Of a stretch of DNA of 8,197 nt, positions 1-6,403 are shown piece by piece. The position numbers and the translations under genes are program-made. Every line of letters starts with the position of its first letter. The stretch's first letter is position 1. The stretch is from Candidatus Aminicenantes bacterium RBG_13_64_14 (GTDB lineage Bacteria > Acidobacteriota > Aminicenantia > Aminicenantales > Saccharicenantaceae): NCBI GenBank assembly GCA_001773855.1, contig MEXZ01000122.1, forward strand, positions 6,611-14,807, given 5' to 3'. The notes below the pieces were generated by a model. That model had not been told where the DNA came from. It saw only the letters and a program-made list of their open reading frames with translations, and did no database searches.

Positions 1-425
1 GCCTGGGGATCGCCGACCGCCTCGTCTGGACCCCTTGGAGTCCGCGGTCCGAGATCTTCGCCCGGATGCGGCGGAGCGACGTCTTCCTCTTCCCCTCCTT
101 ACGGGACGGGGGAGGGGCCGTCGTCGTCGAGGCCATGGCCAACGGCCTGCCCGTCGTCTGCCTGGACCTGGCCGGTCCGGGTCTCCACGTCCGGGACGGC
201 TGGGGGGTCAAGGTCCCATCCGGCCGGCCGGACGCGGTTGCGGCCGGGCTGGCCGGCGCCCTCGGACGGTTCTGGTGTGACCCCGGCTTGAGAGTCCGCA
301 TGGGCCATGCGGCCAGGGCCAGGGCCGCATCGTTCTACGAATGGGGCCGGCTCGGGGAGACGCTTCGCGGGATCTATCGCGACGTCCTGGCCGGAAAGCC
401 GCCGCGGCAGGGGGAGCGTCTGTGA
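1..425 (+). CDS. Glycosyltransferase family 4, C-terminal fragment (5' end outside window)
   Basis: This is the C-terminal 140 residues of a GT-B retaining glycosyltransferase, open from base 3 with no start in the window. It probably transfers a sugar from a nucleotide donor onto the growing lipid-linked EPS repeat unit on the cytoplasmic side of the inner membrane. The visible part is the donor-binding half of the fold. FLFPSLRDGGGAVVVEAMA followed by NGLPVV (fragment residues 28-51) is the GT4 donor motif, here D-X7-E (D35, E43) instead of the usual E-X7-E. The LDLAGPG segment and a C-terminal helix with SFYEWGRLGETLRGIY follow, which is a normal end for the family. An ATG at 66 is internal to the domain and is not the start. 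The stop overlaps the next start (GTGA, 422-425), so the two genes are likely translationally coupled. Donor and acceptor sugars cannot be told from sequence. Confidence 0.9.
   Translation, partial: LGIADRLVWTPWSPRSEIFARMRRSDVFLFPSLRDGGGAVVVEAMANGLPVVCLDLAGPGLHVRDGWGVKVPSGRPDAVAAGLAGALGRFWCDPGLRVRMGHAARARAASFYEWGRLGETLRGIYRDVLAGKPPRQGERL
409..416 (+). promoter_or_regulatory. Ribosome binding site deciding the GTG start of the Wzy-like gene
   Basis: AGGGGGAG lies five bases before the GTG at 422, inside the end of the upstream glycosyltransferase gene. It supports the GTG start over an in-frame ATG at 341, which would add 27 Arg/Ala/Gly-rich residues translated from inside the preceding gene and put them before the first hydrophobic helix. 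Confidence 0.65.
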
Positions 426-1624
426 TCCTCTCGCTTGTCCTCTGGTGCATGGTCTGGGGCGGAGTGTTCACGGGCCTCTACAACCTGACGCCGCCTCCCT
501 CGATCCACGATCCCCTCGCGCTCTTCCAGGGCGCCCGTGCCCTGCTCCCGGTCATGGCCGCCTACTTCTGCCTCCTGTGGGCCCTGGCGACGAGGGCACG
601 CTTCCGTTTCGGCCTGACGTCGCTCGGGTTTCTCTGTTGTTACGGAGCGCTGGGCCTTCTCGCCTCGGTCTTTTATTCTCCCGACAAGGTCACGGCCCTG
701 TACTGGGGGTCGGCGTACATCGCGCCCCTGCTCGCGGCCTGGTTCATCACCGAGCGGCCCGACCCCCTTCCCATCCTCAGGACGGTCCTGCGGCTGAACG
801 CCGCCGTCATCGTCCTCTTGATGCTGGCCGTGCTCCCCGAGGCCTACCGGTTCGGATTCGGCCGGGCGACCCGCTTCGAGATCTACATGCTGCCGTTCGG
901 CCTCGGCGAGGTCCGGGCCAACGGCGTCGGCCGGTACGCGCTCATCGTCCTCATCGTCGCCTTCGTCGGCCTGGCGACCACGCCGACCAAGAAACGGCTT
1001 CTCTGGCTGCCGCTCGTCCTCCCGGCCCTCTTTCTCCTCATGCAGACCCAATCGCGCTCCTCGCTCCTGGGCCTGGCCGTGGTCAGCACGCTCTTCGTCC
1101 TGATCAAGGGCGTCAACCTCCGCTTCCTCGTCGCCGGACCCGTGGCCGCCTACGCGATCTGGGTGTCGGGTTTCACCTGGCGGGCCCGCGGCGAGTTCAG
1201 CTCGCTCGTTTTCCTGACGGGCCGCGACAACACCTGGCAGAAAGGCCTGACCCAGATCGGGCACTCGCCCTTCTTCGGCTGGGGCTTCCACGCCGACCGG
1301 CTTCTCCTCGACTCGCAGCACATGCACAACTCGTACCTCCACGCCGGGATCCAGGCCGGGCTCATCGGGACCCTGCTCTTCGCCGCGGCCGTCGCCGTCT
1401 TTTGGGCGTTCCTGGTCAAGAGCGGGGTCATCCGCAGGATCCGGGCCGCCGAAGGGCCGGACCAGACCCTGCTCATGCAGTCCGTCCTCATCCTCGGCTT
1501 CCTCACGGCCCGGAGCTTTTTCGAGTCGACCGCCGCGTTCTACGGTGTCGACCTGCTCCTCCTCGTTCCGGCTGTCGGTTTCATCTATCAGTGGGCTTTC
1601 GAAAATCCCGGTCCAAAGACATGA
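422..1624 (+). CDS. O-antigen ligase/polymerase family protein (Wzy_C-like), putative EPS polymerase
   Basis: This 400-residue polytopic inner-membrane protein most likely polymerises lipid-linked repeat units on the periplasmic face (Wzy role). Ligation to lipid A, the other activity of the superfamily, is possible. Many hydrophobic segments are seen, for example around residues 2-20, 40-57, 66-85, 97-109, 127-138, 172-186, 192-208, 214-229, 235-250, 312-333, 350-363 and 376-391. The Wzy_C (PF04932) signature is clear: TQSRSSLLGL (209-218), TGRDNTWQKGL (266-276), GWGFHADR (286-293) and HMHNSYLHAGIQAGLIG (300-316). The last two lie in the large periplasmic loop that carries the catalytic Arg/His residues in the family. 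GTG at 422 is preferred because of a good ribosome binding site and the GTGA overlap with the upstream stop. The end overlaps the next gene by ATGA (1621-1624). The family is confident; polymerase rather than ligase is inferred from the EPS context. Confidence 0.9.
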   Translation: MILSLVLWCMVWGGVFTGLYNLTPPPSIHDPLALFQGARALLPVMAAYFCLLWALATRARFRFGLTSLGFLCCYGALGLLASVFYSPDKVTALYWGSAYIAPLLAAWFITERPDPLPILRTVLRLNAAVIVLLMLAVLPEAYRFGFGRATRFEIYMLPFGLGEVRANGVGRYALIVLIVAFVGLATTPTKKRLLWLPLVLPALFLLMQTQSRSSLLGLAVVSTLFVLIKGVNLRFLVAGPVAAYAIWVSGFTWRARGEFSSLVFLTGRDNTWQKGLTQIGHSPFFGWGFHADRLLLDSQHMHNSYLHAGIQAGLIGTLLFAAAVAVFWAFLVKSGVIRRIRAAEGPDQTLLMQSVLILGFLTARSFFESTAAFYGVDLLLLVPAVGFIYQWAFENPGPKT

Positions 1625-2832
1625 AGATCTTCATCCACACGATGTACTACCTCCCGGATTTCGGGAGCGCGCCGATCCTCATGGACGAGCTCGCCGATTA
1701 CCTGTCCTCGGCCGGCCACGAGGTCGAGATCGTGACGACGATGCCGCGGGCGCGCGGGGCGGAGTTCCGCGGCCTCTGCTATTCCCGGCGCAAGGACCGC
1801 GGGTTCGTCGTCAAACGCTTCTGGACCAACAGCGCGCCCTTTCCGCTCGGACGGCTCCTGGCCTGGAACATCTACACGGCCGGGGCCCTGCTCAATCTCC
1901 TCTCCGTCCGGAAAGGCGACATCCTCTTCCTGCGGACGCCGCCCCTCCAGCTCGGCGTGCCGGCCTTCTGGGCCAAAGCCGTCCGCGGGGCCCGGGTCCT
2001 CGTCAACGTTCAGGACATCCATCCGGACCTGGCCATCGAATCCGGCATCCTGAAGAACCCGGCCGGCATCAGGTTCGCCAAAGCGCTCGAAAAGTGGGTT
2101 TATGGCCTGGCCGACAGGATCACCGTGATCAGCGACGGCTTCGCCCGCAATCTCCGCGAAAAAGGCGTCCCGGCCGGCAAGCTCGAGGTCCTGCCGAACT
2201 GGGTGGACACGGATTTTCTGAAACCCGCTCCCAAGGACAACCCCGTTTCGCGCCGGCACGGGCTCCACGACAAGTTTGTCGTCATGTATTCCGGAACGGT
2301 CAGCATCAGCAGCAATACGGCCCTGGAGTGCGTCCTCGAAGCGGCGAAACTCCTGGCCGGCGACCCGGACACCCTCTTCGTCATCGTCGGAGAAGGGTTG
2401 AAGAAGGAGACCCTGCGAAAGAGAGCGGCCTCCCTCGGCCTGAAGAACGTGGCCTTCTTGCCCTTCCAGCCCTACCGGGACCTGCCGGACCTGCTCGCCT
2501 CGGCCGATGTCCTGCTCGTCCCGCTGGACAAGAAGAAGTCCCAACTCTCCGTGCCTTCGAAACTCTACGCCTTCATGGCCGCCGGACGGCCTATCCTAGG
2601 CCTGGCCGATCCGAATTCCGAAGTGGCCACGCTGCTCGGCGAGAAGGAATGCGGTCTCGCCGTGCCCCCCGATGGGGCGGCGGCCGTCGCCGAAGCCGTG
2701 CGGATGCTCGAGCGGTCGCCGGAGAAACGGCGGCTTCTCGGCGGGAACGCCCGCGAGCACGTCGTCCGTAATTTCGCCAAGGACAGGATCCTCGGGTCTT
2801 ATGACAAAGTTCTGAAATCCATGGTATCCTGA
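1621..2832 (+). CDS. Glycosyltransferase family 4, WbuB/WcaI-like
   Basis: This complete 403-residue GT-B glycosyltransferase of the WbuB-like group is predicted to add a sugar to the undecaprenyl-diphosphate-linked repeat unit at the cytoplasmic membrane. Known members include the E. coli N-acetyl-L-fucosamine transferase WbuB and colanic acid WcaI, but the donor here cannot be assigned. The N-terminal acceptor half starts MKIFIHTMYYLPDFGSAP and has a typical SSAGHEVEIVTTMP strand-turn (29-42). The family block NVQDIHPDLAIESGIL is at 129-144. The donor half has PNWVDTDFL (192-200), VMYSG (221-225), VIVGEG (254-259), a DLLASADVLLVPL helix-strand (290-302) and SVPSKLYAFMAAGRP (310-324). The start ATG overlaps the upstream stop and lacks an obvious ribosome binding site, so coupled translation is likely. 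The same frame stays open far upstream through the polymerase gene, but that extension is Arg/Pro/Gly-rich shadow sequence. Confidence 0.93.
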   Translation: MKIFIHTMYYLPDFGSAPILMDELADYLSSAGHEVEIVTTMPRARGAEFRGLCYSRRKDRGFVVKRFWTNSAPFPLGRLLAWNIYTAGALLNLLSVRKGDILFLRTPPLQLGVPAFWAKAVRGARVLVNVQDIHPDLAIESGILKNPAGIRFAKALEKWVYGLADRITVISDGFARNLREKGVPAGKLEVLPNWVDTDFLKPAPKDNPVSRRHGLHDKFVVMYSGTVSISSNTALECVLEAAKLLAGDPDTLFVIVGEGLKKETLRKRAASLGLKNVAFLPFQPYRDLPDLLASADVLLVPLDKKKSQLSVPSKLYAFMAAGRPILGLADPNSEVATLLGEKECGLAVPPDGAAAVAEAVRMLERSPEKRRLLGGNAREHVVRNFAKDRILGSYDKVLKSMVS

Positions 2833-3920
2833 TGGCTAAGATGTCTGCCTGGAAGAAATTCGCCGCTTACGGCCTGCCGCCGCTTCTCTGGATGGCCTTC
2901 ATGTTCCCGATGGCGAACCGGGCCCTCGGCTCGAGCCGCATATACGAGGTGTTCGCCGACGTCTTCAAATGGTTCGCGCCGCAGGCTTCCGCCCACACGC
3001 TCGAGCTGGTCTACATCGTTTTCCGCAAGACCCTCCACTTCATCGAGTACGGGTTCCTGGCCTTCCTTCTCTACCGGGCCTTCCGGGCCGGTCGCGGGCC
3101 GACTTGGTCCAGGCCGAAGGCGCTTCAGGCGGCCTCCGTAGCCATCGCCTACGGTTTCCTCGACGAATTTCTCCAGTCGTTCGTCCCGAACCGGTTTGGC
3201 AGCCCGTTCGACTGGGCCGTGGACACGGCCGGGATCCTGGCCGTCATGGCCGCCATCGCTTGGGCGGGGTCGAAGCGGGACGCCGACCGGAAGAGCGCTT
3301 CCGGCCGGGCCCTTTTCCTAAAGAGACCGTTCGACGTCATCCTTTCGTCGGTCGGGCTCCTCCTGTCCGCGCCGCTCTGGGCGGCCATTCCGCTGGCCGT
3401 CTGGCTCGAGGACCGGGGTCCCGTTTTCTATACCCAGGAGCGCGTCGGGCGGAACGGGCGGATCTTCAAGGCGCTCAAGTTCCGGTCCATGGTCAAGGAC
3501 GCCGAGATCGCCAGCGGTCCGGTCCAGGCCGTCGCCAACGACCCGCGGGTGACCAAGGTCGGCCGGCTCCTGAGGGCTTCGGCCATGGACGAACTGCCGC
3601 AGCTCGTCAACATCTTCAAAGGCGACATGAGCTTCGTCGGCCCCCGGGCGCTCCGGCCGAACGAGAAGGAAGTCCGGGGCGGTGGCGGGCCGGAATCGAT
3701 CGCCGAGATCCCGGGATACGACGCCCGCCATGCCGTCAGGCCCGGCCTGACCGGCCTGGCCCAGGTCTACCTCCCGGGCGAATCGCCGCGGCGCAGGAAA
3801 TTCCGCTACGACCTCCTCTATATCCGCAAGGGGAGTTTTTGGTTCGACCTCAAGCTCATCGCCCTGTCGTTCTGGATCACCTTCCGCGGCAGGTGGGAAT
3901 CACGGGAGCCCAAGGTTTGA
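2832..3920 (+). CDS. VanZ-like domain fused to a bacterial sugar transferase (phosphoglycosyl transferase)
   Basis: This 362-residue membrane protein has two modules. Residues 1-145 resemble VanZ (PF04892): hydrophobic helices near 10-27, 66-84, 99-110 and 132-145, with RKTLHFIEYG (65-74), YGFLDEFLQSFVPNRFG (107-123) and FDWAVDTAG (126-134), so D111, E112, Q115, R121, D127 and D131 are kept. Residues 163-362 are a bacterial sugar transferase (PF02397). They contain LKRPFD (163-168), a re-entrant helix with SAP (179-181), YTQERVGRNGR (200-210), FKALKFRSM (212-220), the catalytic Asp-Glu pair in MDELPQLVNIFKGDMSFVGPR (D253, E254) and GLTGLAQVY (305-313). This domain moves a sugar phosphate from a UDP-sugar to polyprenyl phosphate, the first committed step of repeat-unit assembly. 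The start codon shares one base with the upstream stop (TGATG). An in-frame ATG at 2841 is a possible alternative. The reading frame is unbroken across the short linker, so the fusion is real in this sequence. The role of the VanZ part is unknown. Confidence 0.92.
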   Translation: MAKMSAWKKFAAYGLPPLLWMAFMFPMANRALGSSRIYEVFADVFKWFAPQASAHTLELVYIVFRKTLHFIEYGFLAFLLYRAFRAGRGPTWSRPKALQAASVAIAYGFLDEFLQSFVPNRFGSPFDWAVDTAGILAVMAAIAWAGSKRDADRKSASGRALFLKRPFDVILSSVGLLLSAPLWAAIPLAVWLEDRGPVFYTQERVGRNGRIFKALKFRSMVKDAEIASGPVQAVANDPRVTKVGRLLRASAMDELPQLVNIFKGDMSFVGPRALRPNEKEVRGGGGPESIAEIPGYDARHAVRPGLTGLAQVYLPGESPRRRKFRYDLLYIRKGSFWFDLKLIALSFWITFRGRWESREPKV

Positions 3921-3923
3921 TAG

Positions 3924-5111
3924 ATGAAACGAGCTGATGTGATCGTGATCGGGGCCGGGCCGAGCGGGCTGCGTGCGGCCGGGCGTCTGGCCGCCGCCGG
4001 CCTCGACGTCCGCGTCCTCGAAAAGAAATCCCGGGTCGGCGCCAACGTCGTCTGCACGGGGATCGTCGGCAATGAGGTCTTCGACGATTTCGGCCTCGAC
4101 CGCGGGCCGGTCATCGAAGAGCTGCGGACGGTCCGTCTCGTCTCGCCGTTCTCGACGGTCCTGACCTACGAGCATCCGCGCCCGTTCGCCTGCGTCGTGG
4201 ACAGGGAGAAGTTCGACAACGCCCTGGCCGACGCGGCCGTGTCGGCCGGAGCGGCCGTCGCCTGCGATGCGCGCGTCGACGGCATCTCCATCGGCCGCGG
4301 GGGCGTCGAGGTCACGGTCCGGGACGGGCAGGGCGGCGTTTCGCGGCAGGCTGCGGCCGTCGCCATCCTGGCCACGGGCGTCGACTTTGGGCTCCAGAAA
4401 AAGATCGGCCTGGCGACGCCCCGGGATTTCCTGAGGGGGGCCCAGGTCGAAGCGTCGCTTCCCGGCAGGGGCACGACGACCCTCTTTTTCGGCCGTGACG
4501 TCGCCCCGGGCGCCTTCGCGTGGTCGGTCCCGGCCGGCGAGGGAAAGGCGCGCGTCGGCCTGCTAACCAAAAAGGATCCCAAGGCCCGTCTCCGGAAGCT
4601 CCTCGACGCGCACTTCGATGGCTGCCCCGGGACGGGGGAAGAGGCCTCGATCCGAACGAAGCCCGTCGCCCAGGGCCTTCTCTCCGGGACCTTCGGCGAC
4701 CGCGTCCTGGCCGTGGGCGAAGCGGCGGGTCAGACCAAGACGACGACCGGCGGCGGGATCAGCTACGGCCTGACCTGCGCGGACCTGGCCGCGGACGTCA
4801 TCCTGGAGTGCTTCGGCCGGTCGTCCTTCGGCGCCGCGGACCTGGCCGAGTACGAACGCCGCTGGAAGGGCCTTCTCCAGAAGGAGATCGTGGTCGGCTA
4901 CTACACCCGACGGATGTGCGCCCGGCTGAGCGACGGCCGGATCGAGAGCCTATTCCACCTGGCCCAGACCGACGGCATCGTCCCGATCATCCGTGAGAAG
5001 GCCGATTTCGACTGGCACAGCGGGCTCATCTTCGCCCTTCTGCAGAGACTATCGTTCATGAAGATTTTCCGCGACGTCAAGGACCGCCTGGGACCCGTCG
5101 GCCTGTCCTGA
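3924..5111 (+). CDS. Geranylgeranyl reductase family FAD-dependent oxidoreductase
   Basis: This 395-residue flavoprotein of the geranylgeranyl reductase (GGR) family is predicted to reduce double bonds of an isoprenoid chain. It starts with the Rossmann FAD motif VIVIGAGPSGLRAAG (6-20) and ends that beta-alpha-beta unit at E33. VVCTGIVG (42-49) matches the family's Cys-Gly region near the flavin. DREKFDNALADAA (93-105) and the ATG strand end (150-152) are typical of the FAD fold. AFAWSVPAGEGKARVGL (197-213) matches the family's substrate-cavity YxWxFPxGxG-like block. FGDRVLAVGEAAG (257-269) plus TTTGGGISYG (273-282) is the second FAD site, with Glu266 where Asp is common. A helical C-terminal tail follows. 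The length is normal for the family. It begins three bases after the sugar transferase stop, with a weak AAGG upstream, so it is co-transcribed. The substrate could be the polyprenyl carrier, a quinone side chain or another lipid; sequence alone does not decide. Confidence 0.85.
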   Translation: MKRADVIVIGAGPSGLRAAGRLAAAGLDVRVLEKKSRVGANVVCTGIVGNEVFDDFGLDRGPVIEELRTVRLVSPFSTVLTYEHPRPFACVVDREKFDNALADAAVSAGAAVACDARVDGISIGRGGVEVTVRDGQGGVSRQAAAVAILATGVDFGLQKKIGLATPRDFLRGAQVEASLPGRGTTTLFFGRDVAPGAFAWSVPAGEGKARVGLLTKKDPKARLRKLLDAHFDGCPGTGEEASIRTKPVAQGLLSGTFGDRVLAVGEAAGQTKTTTGGGISYGLTCADLAADVILECFGRSSFGAADLAEYERRWKGLLQKEIVVGYYTRRMCARLSDGRIESLFHLAQTDGIVPIIREKADFDWHSGLIFALLQRLSFMKIFRDVKDRLGPVGLS

Positions 5112-5130
5112 CCGGAAACGTGGCAAAAAG

Positions 5131-6393
5131 ATGAAAAAGCTATCCTGTTACGCCGCCCTCCTGCTCTTCGTGTTGGGCGGCGTCCGCCTATCCGGACAGT
5201 CCTACCGGAACTTCCGGGAGGAATACGACGGTATCAAGGAAAGGGCCAGGCTCCGTTTCGGCCCCCTGCGGGTCGTCCCCACGTTCCGGTTGTCCGAGGT
5301 CGGCCACGACTCCAATGTCTATTTCCGGGAAGAGGGAGGCGAAGTCGTCCCGGACTTCACGGCGACCTTCTCGCCCGAGGCCAGGGGCTACTGGCTCGTC
5401 GGGAACTCCATCATCCTGTCCGTGACGGAAAACCCCGAATACCTCTTCTACGCCAAAGAGAAAGGGCTGCGCGCCTTTACCAACAGTTTTGCCTCGAGCT
5501 TGCGGCTTCTCGTCCTGCGGAGGTTCTCGCTCTCGGCCGACTATCATGTCCTGAGCCATGTCCGCCGGGCCATGAGCGAGCTCGACCAGAGGATCCAGGA
5601 CACGGTCAAGGGTGGGACGGCAGGTTTCTTTTTCGAAACCCCCCGGGGGACGGCGGCCGGCTTGACGGGCTCGCTGCAGGACTTCCGGTACAAGGACGTC
5701 GCCTCGGACGCCCCGGACGACATCTACGCCAGGTCGCTCGACCGGCGGGAAACAGCGGCCGCCTTCGAGCTTTATTATCGCGTCTTTTCGCAGAGCTTTT
5801 TCTTTACGACCGCCGGGTGGACGCGCTACGAATTCGTCTTTCCGGAATCTGCTTGGCGCAACGCCTCCTCCTTCGAGGTCTCGGGGGGCATCCGTTTTCC
5901 GCTTCTCGGGCGGGCCCGGGGGACGCTCTCGCTCGGCTGGAAATCGTTCCAGCCCGAATCCCCGGAGCGCAAGCCGTTCTCCGGCCTCGTCGCCGCGACG
6001 GACGTCGCCTTCCGTCTCGGGAGGCTCGGTGTCACCCTGGGGTACATCCGCAACAACGCCTTCTCTTACAACGAGAGCGCGTACTACTACATCGACGGCC
6101 GGGCCAGGGCCGGCCTCTCGTTCTATGTCGCGCCCTTCCTCAGGATCGACGGGACGGTCCAGCTTGGGACGATGGATTATCCCGAGCCGCAGGAGGTCTG
6201 GTACGGCGGCGAAGTCTTTTTGATCGACCGCCGGGAAGACGCCCACCGGACCTTTTCCGTGGGCCCCGTTGTCCGGGTCGCCGGCACCGTCGGGCTCGGC
6301 CTGACCTACAATTTCTACCGGCGGACGTCGAACGCCCCGGGCTTCAACGTCCGACGGAACTTCGTCGGGGCATTTCTGACCTACGAATTTTAA
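5131..6393 (+). CDS. Outer-membrane beta-barrel protein of polysaccharide export locus
   Basis: This 420-residue secreted protein is probably an outer-membrane beta-barrel acting in polymer export. It starts with a classic type I signal peptide: MKK, then a hydrophobic core at about residues 7-20, with likely cleavage near LSG/QS (21-24). There is no lipobox, as Cys6 lies before the core. The mature N terminus carries LRFGPLRVVPTFRLSEVGHD and SNVYF (41-65), a pattern typical of the BBP2-type barrels found in EPS loci. The rest alternates aromatic and polar residues in many amphipathic strands separated by short turns. It ends ...FLTYEF with a C-terminal Phe, the usual recognition signal for barrel insertion. 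It sits directly before the OPX gene, 10 bases apart. Only a weak ribosome binding site precedes ATG 5131, and the codon usage matches its neighbours. The barrel class is confident; a role as the pore partner of the OPX protein is inferred from context. Confidence 0.8.
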   Translation: MKKLSCYAALLLFVLGGVRLSGQSYRNFREEYDGIKERARLRFGPLRVVPTFRLSEVGHDSNVYFREEGGEVVPDFTATFSPEARGYWLVGNSIILSVTENPEYLFYAKEKGLRAFTNSFASSLRLLVLRRFSLSADYHVLSHVRRAMSELDQRIQDTVKGGTAGFFFETPRGTAAGLTGSLQDFRYKDVASDAPDDIYARSLDRRETAAAFELYYRVFSQSFFFTTAGWTRYEFVFPESAWRNASSFEVSGGIRFPLLGRARGTLSLGWKSFQPESPERKPFSGLVAATDVAFRLGRLGVTLGYIRNNAFSYNESAYYYIDGRARAGLSFYVAPFLRIDGTVQLGTMDYPEPQEVWYGGEVFLIDRREDAHRTFSVGPVVRVAGTVGLGLTYNFYRRTSNAPGFNVRRNFVGAFLTYEF

Positions 6394-6397
6394 GGAG
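6392..6397 (+). promoter_or_regulatory. Strong ribosome binding site for the OPX gene
   Basis: AAGGAG overlaps the TAA stop of the barrel gene and lies six bases before ATG 6404. It is the best Shine-Dalgarno match in the window, suggesting efficient independent initiation of the exporter gene. Confidence 0.75.
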
Positions 6398-6403
6398 CCG
6401 CAC

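Noticed and set aside
307..1620. A frame open from an ATG at 307 and continuous with the WbuB-like glycosyltransferase, suggesting an 841-residue fusion.
   Set aside because: The 438 upstream residues are Arg/Pro/Gly-rich with no domain and lie over the well-supported Wzy-like gene in another frame. The ATGA overlap and a family-typical N terminus fix the start at 1621.
2550..2592. The WbuB-like enzyme has SVPSKLYAFMAAGRP, with neither acidic residue of the classical E-X7-E motif.
   Set aside because: In the WbuB/WcaI group the first Glu is normally replaced by the SVPSK segment and the residue before the MAAGRP-like block varies, so this is not good evidence of inactivity.
4719..4725. Glu266 in VGEAAG of the GGR-like enzyme where many FAD enzymes have VGDAAG.
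   Set aside because: Glu occurs at this place in some members of the family and the rest of the FAD-binding block is intact, so loss of cofactor binding is not implied.
5112..5130. Possible promoter or terminator between the GGR-like gene and the barrel gene.
   Set aside because: The 19-base gap shows no inverted repeat with a T-run and is too short for a full promoter; nothing supports a transcript boundary there.
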